DNA from: Clostridiales bacterium | GTDB taxonomy: Bacteria > Bacillota > Clostridia > Oscillospirales > Oscillospiraceae | NCBI GenBank assembly: GCA_022785125.1 | Contig: JALFRA010000007.1 | Location: forward strand, 186,001-250,000 | Reading direction: 5' to 3' | Length of the DNA stretch: 64,000 nucleotides | Shown: positions 1-9,772 of the stretch, in pieces | Layout of the letters: each line of letters opens with the position of its first letter | How positions within the stretch are numbered: position 1 is the stretch's first letter | The notes under the pieces: model-generated | Told to the model about the DNA's origin: nothing | The model's database searches: none | Seen by the model: only the letters and a program-made list of their open reading frames with translations | Position numbers and translations under genes: made by a program

Positions 1-2
1 AC

Positions 3-899
3 ACCATGCTGGGTGTCATCGGCGTGGTGGACAAGGGACCCGGTTCCCTGAAGAGCTACGGCATCGAGTATAGGCAAGTAGATCTGGTTGACAATGCCCC
101 CGACCCGGTGGGGTTGGCGGAGGCTGTACGCGACCCCCGGGTGAAGGCGGTGCTCATCCAGCGCTCCCGCGGCTACGCCACCCGTGCCTCGCTATCGGTG
201 GCCGAGATCGGCGCGCTGGCCAAGGTGGTCAAGGACAATAACCCGGGCGCCGCCGTGCTGGTAGACAACTGCTACGGCGAGTTCGTGGAGACCATCGAGC
301 CCACCCAGGTGGGGGCCGATCTGGTGGTGGGCTCCCTCATCAAGAACCCGGGCGGCGGTCTGGCCCCCACCGGCGGCTACATCGCCGGACGGCACGACCT
401 CATTGAGGGGGCCGCCATGCGGCTCACCACCCCCGGCATCGGCAAGGAGTGCGGCTCCACCTTTGGGGCCAACCGCAGCCTCTATCAAGGACTTTTCCTT
501 GCCCCCCACACCACCGCCCAGGCCGTCAAGACCGCCGTCTTTGCCGCCCGGATCATGGAGCTGCTGGGCTACCAGGTGGAGCCCGCCTCCGACGCGGTGC
601 GCCACGACATCATCCAGATGGTCCACTTCGGCTCTCCCGAGCCTCTGAAAAAGTTCTGCAAGGGCATCCAGTTTGGCGCTCCGGTGGACTCCTACGTCAC
701 CCCCGAGCCCTGGGATATGCCGGGCTACGACTGCCCGGTCATTATGGCCGCCGGCGCCTTCATCCAGGGCGCTTCCATTGAGCTGTCCTGCGACGCCCCC
801 ATGCGGGAGCCTTACACCGCCTACTTCCAGGGCGGACTCACCTATGAGAGCGGCAAGGCCGGCGTTATGCTGGCGGTGGAGGAGCTGCTCAAGGATTAA
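3..899 (+). CDS. Methionine gamma-lyase family protein (YnbB-like), 5' end outside window
   Basis: PLP-dependent fold-type I enzyme of the YnbB/'aluminium resistance' family (Met_gamma_lyase). The frame is open to the left edge, so about 110-120 N-terminal residues of a roughly 410-residue family protein are missing; the ATG at 6 lies inside the conserved PYDTM-like stretch and is not the start. VLVDNCYGEF followed by GSLIKNPGGGLAPTGGYIAG is the PLP-binding region, with the lysine of SLIKNP as the expected Schiff-base residue. In Firmicutes this gene usually sits near hfq/glnR; here yunB follows after 50 nt. The real substrate of this family is not settled, so methionine lyase activity is only the family name. 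Confidence 0.85.
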   Translation, partial: TMLGVIGVVDKGPGSLKSYGIEYRQVDLVDNAPDPVGLAEAVRDPRVKAVLIQRSRGYATRASLSVAEIGALAKVVKDNNPGAAVLVDNCYGEFVETIEPTQVGADLVVGSLIKNPGGGLAPTGGYIAGRHDLIEGAAMRLTTPGIGKECGSTFGANRSLYQGLFLAPHTTAQAVKTAVFAARIMELLGYQVEPASDAVRHDIIQMVHFGSPEPLKKFCKGIQFGAPVDSYVTPEPWDMPGYDCPVIMAAGAFIQGASIELSCDAPMREPYTAYFQGGLTYESGKAGVMLAVEELLKD

Positions 900-900
900 G

Positions 901-930
901 GCATAGGACGAACCGGCCCCCGCATAGCCT
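901..930 (+). promoter_or_regulatory. Candidate sigma-E-type promoter of yunB
   Basis: GCATAGG (901-907) resembles the sporulation sigma-E -35 element and CATAGCCT (923-930) its -10, with a 15-nt spacer. yunB is a sigma-E gene in Bacillus subtilis, which favours this reading; the match is only partial. Confidence 0.35.
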
Positions 931-949
931 GCCCTGTGGGGGTGAGGCC

Positions 950-1627
950 ATGAAACGGTCCTTGCGGATGTGGTCCCCCCGCCGCAGAATCCATGTCCGG
1001 CGGCGGGGAAGAGGCCTGCTGCTGGCGGCTGCGGTGGGGATCGGTCTGGCGCTGCTGGTGATCTGGCTGCTGGACGCCGCTCTGCGGCCCGCCGTCACCA
1101 CCCTGGCTACCGTTCAGGCGCAGAATAAGATCACCGGCATCGTCAACGATGCGGTGACTGCCACCCTGGCCGACCAGGGGGTGGCCTATGCCGACCTGGT
1201 GACGGTGGAGCGGGACGAGAGCGGCAAGGTGTCCCTGCTGGCGGTGGACTCTGTCAAGCTGAATACCTTGCGTACGCAGATCCTGCAAGAGGTTCTGGAG
1301 CAGGTAGAGGGACTGGACGCCCAGGAGCTGGGGGTGCCGCTGGGCAGCCTCACCGGCTTCTCCACCGCCTCCGACTGGGGGCCCATGCTGCCGGTGGGCG
1401 TACAGGCGGCGGCGGTGCCACGGGCGGAGTTCTCCAACCAGTTTACCGCCCAGGGCATCAACCAGACCCTGCACCAGATCATGCTGGACATCACGGTGGA
1501 GGTCACCCTCCTCATCCCCGGCGGACGGGCGGAGACGAAGGTCACTGCCCAGGTGTGCGTGGCCGAGACTCTGCTGGTGGGGGAGGTACCCGACACCTAT
1601 CTGGGGCTGCCCGCTGCCGGTTCGTAA
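950..1627 (+). CDS. yunB: Sporulation protein YunB
   Basis: Membrane-anchored sporulation protein made in the mother cell in B. subtilis; its molecular role is unknown. The 225-residue product has a basic N-terminus (RRRIHVRRRGR), one transmembrane helix at about residues 24-42 (LLLAAAVGIGLALLVIWLL) and an extracytoplasmic domain. Family features seen are PVGVQAAAVPRAEFSNQF, the AQGINQTLHQI block, and the C-terminal AETLLVGEVPDTYLGL. The start is the ATG after GGGGGTGAGG. It lies between a PLP enzyme and vanZ on the same strand, with its own possible sigma-E promoter. Confidence 0.88.
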   Translation: MKRSLRMWSPRRRIHVRRRGRGLLLAAAVGIGLALLVIWLLDAALRPAVTTLATVQAQNKITGIVNDAVTATLADQGVAYADLVTVERDESGKVSLLAVDSVKLNTLRTQILQEVLEQVEGLDAQELGVPLGSLTGFSTASDWGPMLPVGVQAAAVPRAEFSNQFTAQGINQTLHQIMLDITVEVTLLIPGGRAETKVTAQVCVAETLLVGEVPDTYLGLPAAGS

Positions 1628-1693
1628 GAAAAGCGTAAGACACGCCCTCTTTTTTCTGTGATATTATGTGTTCAGAAAAAAGGAGGCGGTCTT

Positions 1694-4307
<2,614 letters not shown>

Positions 4308-4324
4308 GACAAAAACCGCCGCCC

Positions 4325-4353
4325 TTGACGCTCCGGTCCAAAGCTGATACAAT
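4325..4353 (+). promoter_or_regulatory. Sigma-A promoter of coaX
   Basis: TTGACG (4325-4330), a 17-nt spacer and TACAAT (4348-4353). It lies between the ligA stop and the coaX start, so the pantothenate genes can be transcribed separately. Confidence 0.7.
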
Positions 4354-4395
4354 ACTTCAAATACTGATCATGAAAGAACGGAAGGAGCGGGCGGC

Positions 4396-5184
4396 ATGGT
4401 GCTGGCGGTAGACGTAGGCAATTCCACCACCACGGTGGGTCTGTTTGACGGGGAGGGCAAGCTGCTCTTCCGGGCCACCCTGGAGACCTCCCGGAGCAAG
4501 ACCCGGGACCAGTGCGCCATCGACCTGCTGGGGGTGTTCCGGCTTTACGACGCCGACATCAAAGCAGTGGACGGGGCCATCCTGTCCAGCGTGGTGCCTC
4601 CGCTCACCGCCATCTTTACCGATGTGCTGACCCGGCTCACCGGCAAGACGCCCATGGTAGTGGGACCCGGCATCAAGACCGGACTCAACATCCGGGCAGA
4701 GATCCACAACCAGCTGGGCAGCGATATCGTGGCCTCGGCAGTGGCGGCCATTGCCGCCTATCCCAGTCCCATCGTCATGGTGGATATGGGAACCGCCACC
4801 TCGGCCTCCCTGATCGCGGGCAGCGTGTATGAGGGGTGCGTCATCATGCCCGGCCTGACCCTGGCGCTGGAGGCCATGTGGGACCGGGCGGACGCTCTGC
4901 CGCCCATCTCCCTGGAGACCACCGCCCCGGTGGAGCTGCTGGGCCGCACCACCGAGGAGGCCATGCGCTCCGGCGCACTCTACGGCCACGCCGCCATGCT
5001 GGACGGGGTCATTGACCGCATGGAGGAGGCTGCGGGCAGCCCCGTCACCGTGGTGGCCACCGGCGGCAGCGCCCCCCGCATCCTGCGCTACTGCAAGCGC
5101 ACCGTCCACTACGACGCCGACCTGGTGATGCGGGGGCTCTACCTGCTCCACCAGAAGAACAGCCGGAAGCCCAGGAGGGCCTGA
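4396..5184 (+). CDS. coaX: Type III pantothenate kinase-like protein (CoaX)
   Basis: ASKHA-fold kinase expected to phosphorylate pantothenate in the first step of coenzyme A synthesis. The 262 residues are normal length. Seen: DVGNSTTTVG phosphate-binding loop at residues 6-15, the GPGIKTGLNIRAE block, LGSD (the usual GAD catalytic aspartate), VDMGTATSAS, PGLTLALEAM, and a C-terminal ATGGSAPRIL. Two deviations from typical enzymes are TSAS where TTFD is usual, and GRTT for GKNT, so this may be a diverged paralogue. The downstream ECF S component 83 nt away makes a salvage cassette likely. Confidence 0.82.
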   Translation: MVLAVDVGNSTTTVGLFDGEGKLLFRATLETSRSKTRDQCAIDLLGVFRLYDADIKAVDGAILSSVVPPLTAIFTDVLTRLTGKTPMVVGPGIKTGLNIRAEIHNQLGSDIVASAVAAIAAYPSPIVMVDMGTATSASLIAGSVYEGCVIMPGLTLALEAMWDRADALPPISLETTAPVELLGRTTEEAMRSGALYGHAAMLDGVIDRMEEAAGSPVTVVATGGSAPRILRYCKRTVHYDADLVMRGLYLLHQKNSRKPRRA

Positions 5185-5267
5185 CCTGGTACTCAACGGC
5201 ATACCGCCGTGGGTAAATATAAGTGCGCTGCATCCTCAAAGAGGAGCGGCAGCAGGAGGTAAGTACC

Positions 5268-5858
5268 ATGAGAACAAACGAAAAAACCAGACGCCTGACC
5301 GGACTGGCCCTGATGACGGCCATCATCATTGTCCTGCAGGTAGTCGCCAGCTTCATCAAGTTCGGTCCCTTCACCATCACACTGGCTCTGGCCCCCATCA
5401 TCATCGGCGCGGCCCTGTACGGCGCGGGCGCAGGCGCCTGGCTGGGCGGCGTGTTCGGCGTGGTGGTACTCATCGCCTGCATCGCAGGCTGGGACGGAGG
5501 CGGCAACATCCTGTTCACCGCCAACCCGCTGCTCACCGCCGCCCTGTGCATCGTCAAGGGCGCCGCCGCCGGCTTTGTGTCCGGCCTGGTGTTCCGGGGC
5601 CTGTCCCGCCGCTCCCCCATGGGGGCTTCCATCGCCGCCGGTATCGTCTGCCCGGTGGTGAATACCGGCATCTTTGTGGCGGCCCTTCTTCTGCTGTTCC
5701 CTGATACACTGACAGCCTGGGCCACTGCGGACGGAAAGGACATTGTTACCTATATCATTCTGGTGCTCACCGGCGTCAACTTCGTGCTGGAGCTGGCCAT
5801 CAACCTGGTCCTCAGCACCGTCATCGCGCGGGTGGTGGGGGCCAGAAAGCGGTCCTGA
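5268..5858 (+). CDS. ECF transporter S component, probably for pantothenate
   Basis: Substrate-binding membrane subunit of an energy-coupling-factor transporter; it would share an EcfAA'T module coded elsewhere. 196 residues with about six hydrophobic segments (ALMTAIIIVLQVVASFIKF, ITLALAPIIIGAALYG, GVFGVVVLIACIAG and others). The ATG at 5268 follows AGGAGG (5254-5259); an earlier in-frame ATG at 5223 lacks a ribosome site. Adjacency to coaX suggests pantothenate as substrate, which is inference. A strong terminator follows. Confidence 0.82.
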   Translation: MRTNEKTRRLTGLALMTAIIIVLQVVASFIKFGPFTITLALAPIIIGAALYGAGAGAWLGGVFGVVVLIACIAGWDGGGNILFTANPLLTAALCIVKGAAAGFVSGLVFRGLSRRSPMGASIAAGIVCPVVNTGIFVAALLLLFPDTLTAWATADGKDIVTYIILVLTGVNFVLELAINLVLSTVIARVVGARKRS

Positions 5859-5873
5859 CATCCCAATCTGACA

Positions 5874-5903
5874 GAGGGCGGCCTGAAGGCCGCCCTCTTT
5901 TTT
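5874..5903 (+). terminator. Rho-independent terminator after the coaX/ECF operon
   Basis: Stem GAGGGCGGCC / GGCCGCCCTC (10 bp) with a TGAA loop, followed by six T. Confidence 0.93.
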
Positions 5904-5974
5904 GCTGACCGGCAGTTCATTTTGCATTTCAATCTCTTTACTCATTCAAAAACCCGGAAGTTTTTCAAATAAGG

Positions 5975-6005
5975 ACTTGCAATTTTGCAAGTCGGCGCAT
6001 ATAAT
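5975..6005 (+). promoter_or_regulatory. Promoter with a perfect 18-bp palindrome over the -35 box
   Basis: -35 TTGCAA (5977-5982), 17-nt spacer, -10 TATAAT (6000-6005). The sequence ACTTGCAATTTTGCAAGT (5975-5992) is a perfect palindrome covering the -35 element, a likely operator for an unidentified regulator. The predicted start of transcription near 6012 would leave almost no leader for the ATG at 6017, supporting the TTG start at 6041. Confidence 0.75.
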
Positions 6006-6040
6006 ATGTCAAGAAAATGTATGATAAGGGAGAGATTCCA

Positions 6041-7234
6041 TTGAAAGAGCTGTCCAGGATCGCAGAGGCCGTCCAGGCGTCCACCACCATGGCCATTGAC
6101 GCCATGTTCAAGCAGATGAAGGCCGACGGCATCGACGTCATCGGTTTCGGCGCCGGTGAGCCCGACTTTGACACCCCCGACGCCATCAAGGAGGCGGGCA
6201 TTGCCGCCATCCAGAACAATGTGACCCGCTACACCCCCGCCGCCGGTACCGTGGAGCTGCGTCAGGCGGTGTGCGACCGCATGAAGGCCGACTACGGCCT
6301 GGACTACAAGAGCGCCCAGGTGGTGGTGAGCAGCGGCGCCAAGCACCTGGTGTACCTGGCTCTGCGGGCCATCGTCAACCCCGGCGACGAGGTCATTCTG
6401 CCCGCGCCCTACTGGGTCAGCTACATTGAGCTCATCAAGATGGTGGGCGGCGTGCCCGTGGTGGTCACCGCCACCGAGGCCGAGCACTTCAAACTCACCG
6501 CCGACAAGCTGGAGGGGGCCATCACCGACAAGACCAAGGCCATCATCCTCAACAACCCCTCCAACCCCACCGGCATGATGTACAGCAGGGAGGAGCTGGA
6601 GGCCCTGGAGGCTGTGTGCGCCAAGGCCGACCTGTACGTCATCTCCGACGAGATCTACGCCTGCCTGGTGTACGACGGCCGGGCGTTTACCAGCTTCGCC
6701 TCCCTCAGCGAGGACGCCAAGGAGCGCACCATCCTCATCAACGGCGTGTCCAAGGCCTACGCCATGACTGGCTGGCGCATCGGCTACGCCTGCGCCAATG
6801 AGAAGGTCGCCAAGATCATGGCCAACTACGTCAGCCACTCCACCGGCTCCCCGGTGGCCATCTCCCAAAAAGCCTCCGCCGCCGCCCTCAGCGGTCCCCA
6901 GGATGAGGTGCTCACCATGAAGAAGGCCTTTGAGGAGCGCCGCAATTTCATCGTCAGGGAGATGAACGCCATCCCCGGCGTCAGCTGCATCATGCCCGAG
7001 GGCGCTTTCTATGTGATGATGAACCTGAACGAGCTCATCGGCAAGACCATCCACGGCGTGGAGATCACCAACGACGATGTGTTTGCCGACGCCTTCCTGA
7101 AGTACGGCCTGGTGGCCGTGGTGCCCGGCTCCGGCTTCGGCGCACCCAACTTCGTCCGCTGGTCCTACGCCACCTCCATGGACAACATCAAGGAGGGCCT
7201 GGCCCGTCTGAAGAAGTTCCTGGCGGAGGAGTAA
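6041..7234 (+). CDS. Pyridoxal phosphate aminotransferase class I (aspartate aminotransferase type)
   Basis: Class I/II aminotransferase, 397 residues, probably using aspartate or another amino acid with 2-oxoglutarate. Seen: GAGEPDFDTP near the N-terminus, NNPSNPTGMMYS (PLP ring contact), ISDEIYACLVYDG (aspartate and tyrosine contacting PLP), the Schiff-base lysine in INGVSKAYAMTGWRIGY, and the C-terminal arginine in FVRWSYATS. The start is taken as TTG at 6041: AAGGGAGA lies 7 nt upstream, and the product then begins MKELSRIAEAV like other AspC proteins. Monocistronic, with a strong promoter and terminator. Substrate not deducible from sequence alone. Confidence 0.9.
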   Translation: MKELSRIAEAVQASTTMAIDAMFKQMKADGIDVIGFGAGEPDFDTPDAIKEAGIAAIQNNVTRYTPAAGTVELRQAVCDRMKADYGLDYKSAQVVVSSGAKHLVYLALRAIVNPGDEVILPAPYWVSYIELIKMVGGVPVVVTATEAEHFKLTADKLEGAITDKTKAIILNNPSNPTGMMYSREELEALEAVCAKADLYVISDEIYACLVYDGRAFTSFASLSEDAKERTILINGVSKAYAMTGWRIGYACANEKVAKIMANYVSHSTGSPVAISQKASAAALSGPQDEVLTMKKAFEERRNFIVREMNAIPGVSCIMPEGAFYVMMNLNELIGKTIHGVEITNDDVFADAFLKYGLVAVVPGSGFGAPNFVRWSYATSMDNIKEGLARLKKFLAEE

Positions 7235-7250
7235 GCCCCGCCATGTGAAA

Positions 7251-7278
7251 AGAGACCGCCGATGGCGGTCTCTTTTTT
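7251..7278 (+). terminator. Rho-independent terminator of the aminotransferase gene
   Basis: AGAGACCGCC / GGCGGTCTCT stem, GAT loop, then a T run to 7278. Confidence 0.92.
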
Positions 7279-7301
7279 GTGGGCGTGGAGCTCCATCCAC
7301 C

Positions 7302-7350
7302 CCCCCTCATCCGGCCCTGTGGGCCACCTTCCCCCCTGAGGGGGGAAGGT
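7302..7350 (-). repeat. 49-bp dispersed palindromic repeat, copy 1
   Basis: Inverted copy of the element also found at 9573-9621 and 17280-17328. It contains a hairpin (ACCTTCCCCCC ... GGGGGGAAGGT) followed by GGCCC-CAGGGCCGGATGAGGGGG-like sequence. Intergenic in all three places; resembles a REP-type repeat. Confidence 0.85.
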
Positions 7351-7384
7351 CATGACAAAATCCCCGCCAATCCGCCTTGGGCCG

Positions 7385-7414
7385 TTGACTTCCCGGGGGA
7401 AGGATGGATATAAT
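7385..7414 (+). promoter_or_regulatory. Sigma-A promoter of the MurT/GatD-like operon
   Basis: TTGACT (7385-7390), 18-nt spacer, TATAAT (7409-7414); start codon 35 nt further on. Confidence 0.75.
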
Positions 7415-7448
7415 ATAGGGTACGCATTCGATAAGGAGTGAACTGTCC

Positions 7449-8777
7449 ATGAGAATGGTGCTGGCCATCATTTTGTGCAAGATCCTGCGCTTCGTGGGCA
7501 AGCTGGTAGGGAAGGGCAGCAGCCTGCCCGGCCAATTTGCCTTAAAACTGTGCCCTGACGTGCTACGGCGGGTAAAGCTGCCCTCCTACGTCATCGCCGT
7601 CACCGGCTCCAACGGCAAGACCTCCACCGTGGAGATGATTGCCTCGGTGCTGCGTGCGGCGGGGAAGGACGTGGTGTACAACGCCGAGGGCTCCAACCAG
7701 ATCGAGGGCGTCACCACCCTGATCCTCACCCACTGCACCCTGGGGGGAAAGATGAAGGGGGACGTGCTGCTGCTGGAGAGCGACGAGCGCTACGCCCGCC
7801 ACAGCTTCAAGTGGTTCCATCCCACCCATTTCGTCATCACCAACCTGTACCGGGATCAGCTCACCCGCAACGGCCATCCCGAGTGGGTATATGACGCCAT
7901 CCTGCCCGCCATCCACGACGATACCACCCTGGTGCTCAACGCCGACGACCCCCTGGTGTCCTGCTTCGCTCAGGGCCACGAGAAGGTCAAATGGTTCGGC
8001 CTGGAGGCCTGGGAGGGGGCTACCAAGGAGCATCACGGGGTCTATGACGACGGCGCCCGGTGCCCGGTATGTAAAGGGAAAATGGAGTACACCCTTTACC
8101 ACTACAATCAGGTGGGCCACTACCGCTGTACCGCCTGCGGCCACCACCGCCACGATCCCGACTTTGCCGCCACCAGTCTGGACTTGAAGGAGGGCAAGCT
8201 GGTGCTGGACGGGGATACCGAGATTGCCCTCAGCTTCCGCAGCATCTACAACGTGTACAACATCCTGGCGGCCTGGTCTCTGTGCCGGCTGTGCGGGGTG
8301 GACAAGAAAACCATTGCCGACGTGCTGGGCAGCTACATCCTGAAGAATGGCCGGATGGTCACCTTCACCCTGGGCAAGCACCACGGCACCCTGCTCACCA
8401 GCAAGCACGAGAACTCGGTGGCCTATGACACCAACCTGCGCTACATCAAGGACACCGGCAAGGACTGCTCGGTGCTGGTCATTGTGGACGCCATCAGCCG
8501 CAAATACTTCACCGGCGAGACCAGCTGGCTGTGGGACATCGACTTCGATCAGCTCTCCGCTCCCCATGTCAAGCGTGTGGTGCTGTGCGGCAAGTACGTC
8601 AACGACCTGGCCCTGCGGTTTGACTGCTCGGCGGTGCCTCAGGACAAGATCACCTGCCTGGACACCGTGACCCAGGCGGCGGAGCTGCTGGAACAGGACG
8701 GGGAAGAGGACCTGTATGTGGTCACCTGCTTCTCCGACCGGGACAAGCTGCTCAGCCGGGTCCAGCGGACGGAGTAA
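7449..8777 (+). CDS. MurT-like Mur ligase family protein
   Basis: Mur-ligase-fold ATPase with a C-terminal DUF1727 domain, 442 residues, related to MurT, which with GatD amidates the D-glutamate of lipid II. Seen: P-loop GSNGKTS (residues 53-59), TNLYRDQLTRNG, a zinc ribbon with C205/C208 and C227/C230, and SWLWDIDF near the C-terminus. The MurT segment normally reading like NxxxADGxDxSW here reads DAISRKYFTGETSW, and the usual KNPVG-type motif is SKHEN, so residues that complete the amidotransferase triad appear altered. SD AAGGAG at 7433-7438. Co-transcribed with the GatD-like gene 12 nt downstream. Confidence 0.8.
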   Translation: MRMVLAIILCKILRFVGKLVGKGSSLPGQFALKLCPDVLRRVKLPSYVIAVTGSNGKTSTVEMIASVLRAAGKDVVYNAEGSNQIEGVTTLILTHCTLGGKMKGDVLLLESDERYARHSFKWFHPTHFVITNLYRDQLTRNGHPEWVYDAILPAIHDDTTLVLNADDPLVSCFAQGHEKVKWFGLEAWEGATKEHHGVYDDGARCPVCKGKMEYTLYHYNQVGHYRCTACGHHRHDPDFAATSLDLKEGKLVLDGDTEIALSFRSIYNVYNILAAWSLCRLCGVDKKTIADVLGSYILKNGRMVTFTLGKHHGTLLTSKHENSVAYDTNLRYIKDTGKDCSVLVIVDAISRKYFTGETSWLWDIDFDQLSAPHVKRVVLCGKYVNDLALRFDCSAVPQDKITCLDTVTQAAELLEQDGEEDLYVVTCFSDRDKLLSRVQRTE

Positions 8778-8789
8778 GGAGGGGTGGAC

Positions 8790-9527
8790 ATGAAGATCAA
8801 ACTGCTGCATCTCTACCCCGAGGCCATGAGCCTGTACGGGGAGTACGCCAATCTCACTTTGCTGTCCCGCTATCTCACCTGGCGGGGGGCTGAGGTGGAA
8901 GTCAAGGCCGTGGGCTGTGACGAGGCTCCCGACTTTACCGGGGCCGACCTCATTTACATGGGGGCGGGCACCGAGCGCACCCAGAAGGCAACCCTGGGCT
9001 GGCTGGCCCCTTATAAAGCCGCCCTGAAAGAGGCGGCGGAGGGTTCTCTGGTGCTCTTCACCGGCAATGCCATGGAGCTGCTGGGGGGTTCCATCACCGA
9101 CCAGAAGGGAACGGTGCATGAGGGACTGGGCTTTGGGGGCTTTGCCACCGTGGAGACCGACAAGCGGGTACCCCACGACGCCATCGCCAAAACCGGCCTG
9201 TTCCCCGAGCCGGTGGTGGGCTTTATGAACAAGTGCTCCCATACCAGCGGGGTAGAGACCCCGATCTTTGAGGCCATGACCATGGGCATGGGCAATGAGA
9301 AGGAGGGAGGCCCGGAGGGCTTCCGCCAGGGCAACGTGGCGGGCACTCATATCACCGGGCCGGTGCTGGTGAAGAACCCGGCCTTCCTGGCCTGGATTGC
9401 AGAGCGCATCCTGGAGAACAGGGGGGAGACCCTGCCGGTGCCGGCGGACAAGCCGGACTGGCTGATCCACGCCGAAAAGGCCTACCAGGTCACCCTGGAG
9501 GAGCTGTCCGCCCTGGCGCACAAGTGA
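8790..9527 (+). CDS. GatD-like class I amidotransferase domain protein lacking the usual nucleophilic cysteine
   Basis: CobB/GatD-type glutamine amidotransferase fold, 245 residues. In GatD the nucleophile sits in a CGG motif; the equivalent stretch here is LVLFTGNAMELLGG (T91-G92-N93), with no cysteine. The family histidine is kept at H187 (GTHITGPVLVKNP). A cysteine occurs at C149 (NKCSHTSG), near where GatD has its HGGR motif; its role is unknown. The ATG at 8790 is chosen since AAGGAGG (8776-8782) stands 7 nt before it but only 1 nt before the GTG at 8784. Partner of the MurT-like protein just upstream. Confidence 0.78.
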   Translation: MKIKLLHLYPEAMSLYGEYANLTLLSRYLTWRGAEVEVKAVGCDEAPDFTGADLIYMGAGTERTQKATLGWLAPYKAALKEAAEGSLVLFTGNAMELLGGSITDQKGTVHEGLGFGGFATVETDKRVPHDAIAKTGLFPEPVVGFMNKCSHTSGVETPIFEAMTMGMGNEKEGGPEGFRQGNVAGTHITGPVLVKNPAFLAWIAERILENRGETLPVPADKPDWLIHAEKAYQVTLEELSALAHK

Positions 9528-9534
9528 AGATAGG

Positions 9535-9565
9535 AAAAATGGCCGCCAAATGGCGGCCATTTTTT
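9535..9565 (+). terminator. Rho-independent terminator after the MurT/GatD-like operon
   Basis: ATGGCCGCC / GGCGGCCAT stem, AAAT loop, then a T run. A close relative of this hairpin ends sipL at 45079-45108. Confidence 0.92.
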
Positions 9566-9572
9566 GTTATAA

Positions 9573-9621
9573 ACCTTCCCCCCACAGGGGGGAAGGTGGC
9601 CCGCAGGGCCGGATGAGGGGG
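9573..9621 (+). repeat. 49-bp dispersed palindromic repeat, copy 2
   Basis: Near-identical to the copies at 7302-7350 (inverted) and 17280-17328; directly follows a terminator. The remaining bases to 9772 hold only the next gene's promoter. Confidence 0.85.
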
Positions 9622-9684
9622 CCTTCCGAATGTGCGTACCCGCTGTCCATCGCCCGGGCCACGGGTAGAATCGGGGTGAAATCC

Positions 9685-9713
9685 TTGACCGGGCACAGGG
9701 GATGGGTTATGAT
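9685..9713 (+). promoter_or_regulatory. Sigma-A promoter of the WG-repeat/SLH gene
   Basis: TTGACC (9685-9690), 17-nt spacer, TATGAT (9708-9713). Confidence 0.65.
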
Positions 9714-9772
9714 GGAGATAGAGGAAGAAAAGACCGTGTTATGCGATCAGACTTGGAACAGGGAGGGATACG

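Noticed and set aside
5185-5267. Riboswitch before the ECF transporter gene
   Set aside because: 83 nt with no recognisable conserved aptamer; the two genes appear co-transcribed from the coaX promoter.
6017-6040. ATG 6017 as start of the aminotransferase
   Set aside because: It lies about 5 nt from the predicted transcription start and has no Shine-Dalgarno; TTG 6041 has one and fits family N-termini.
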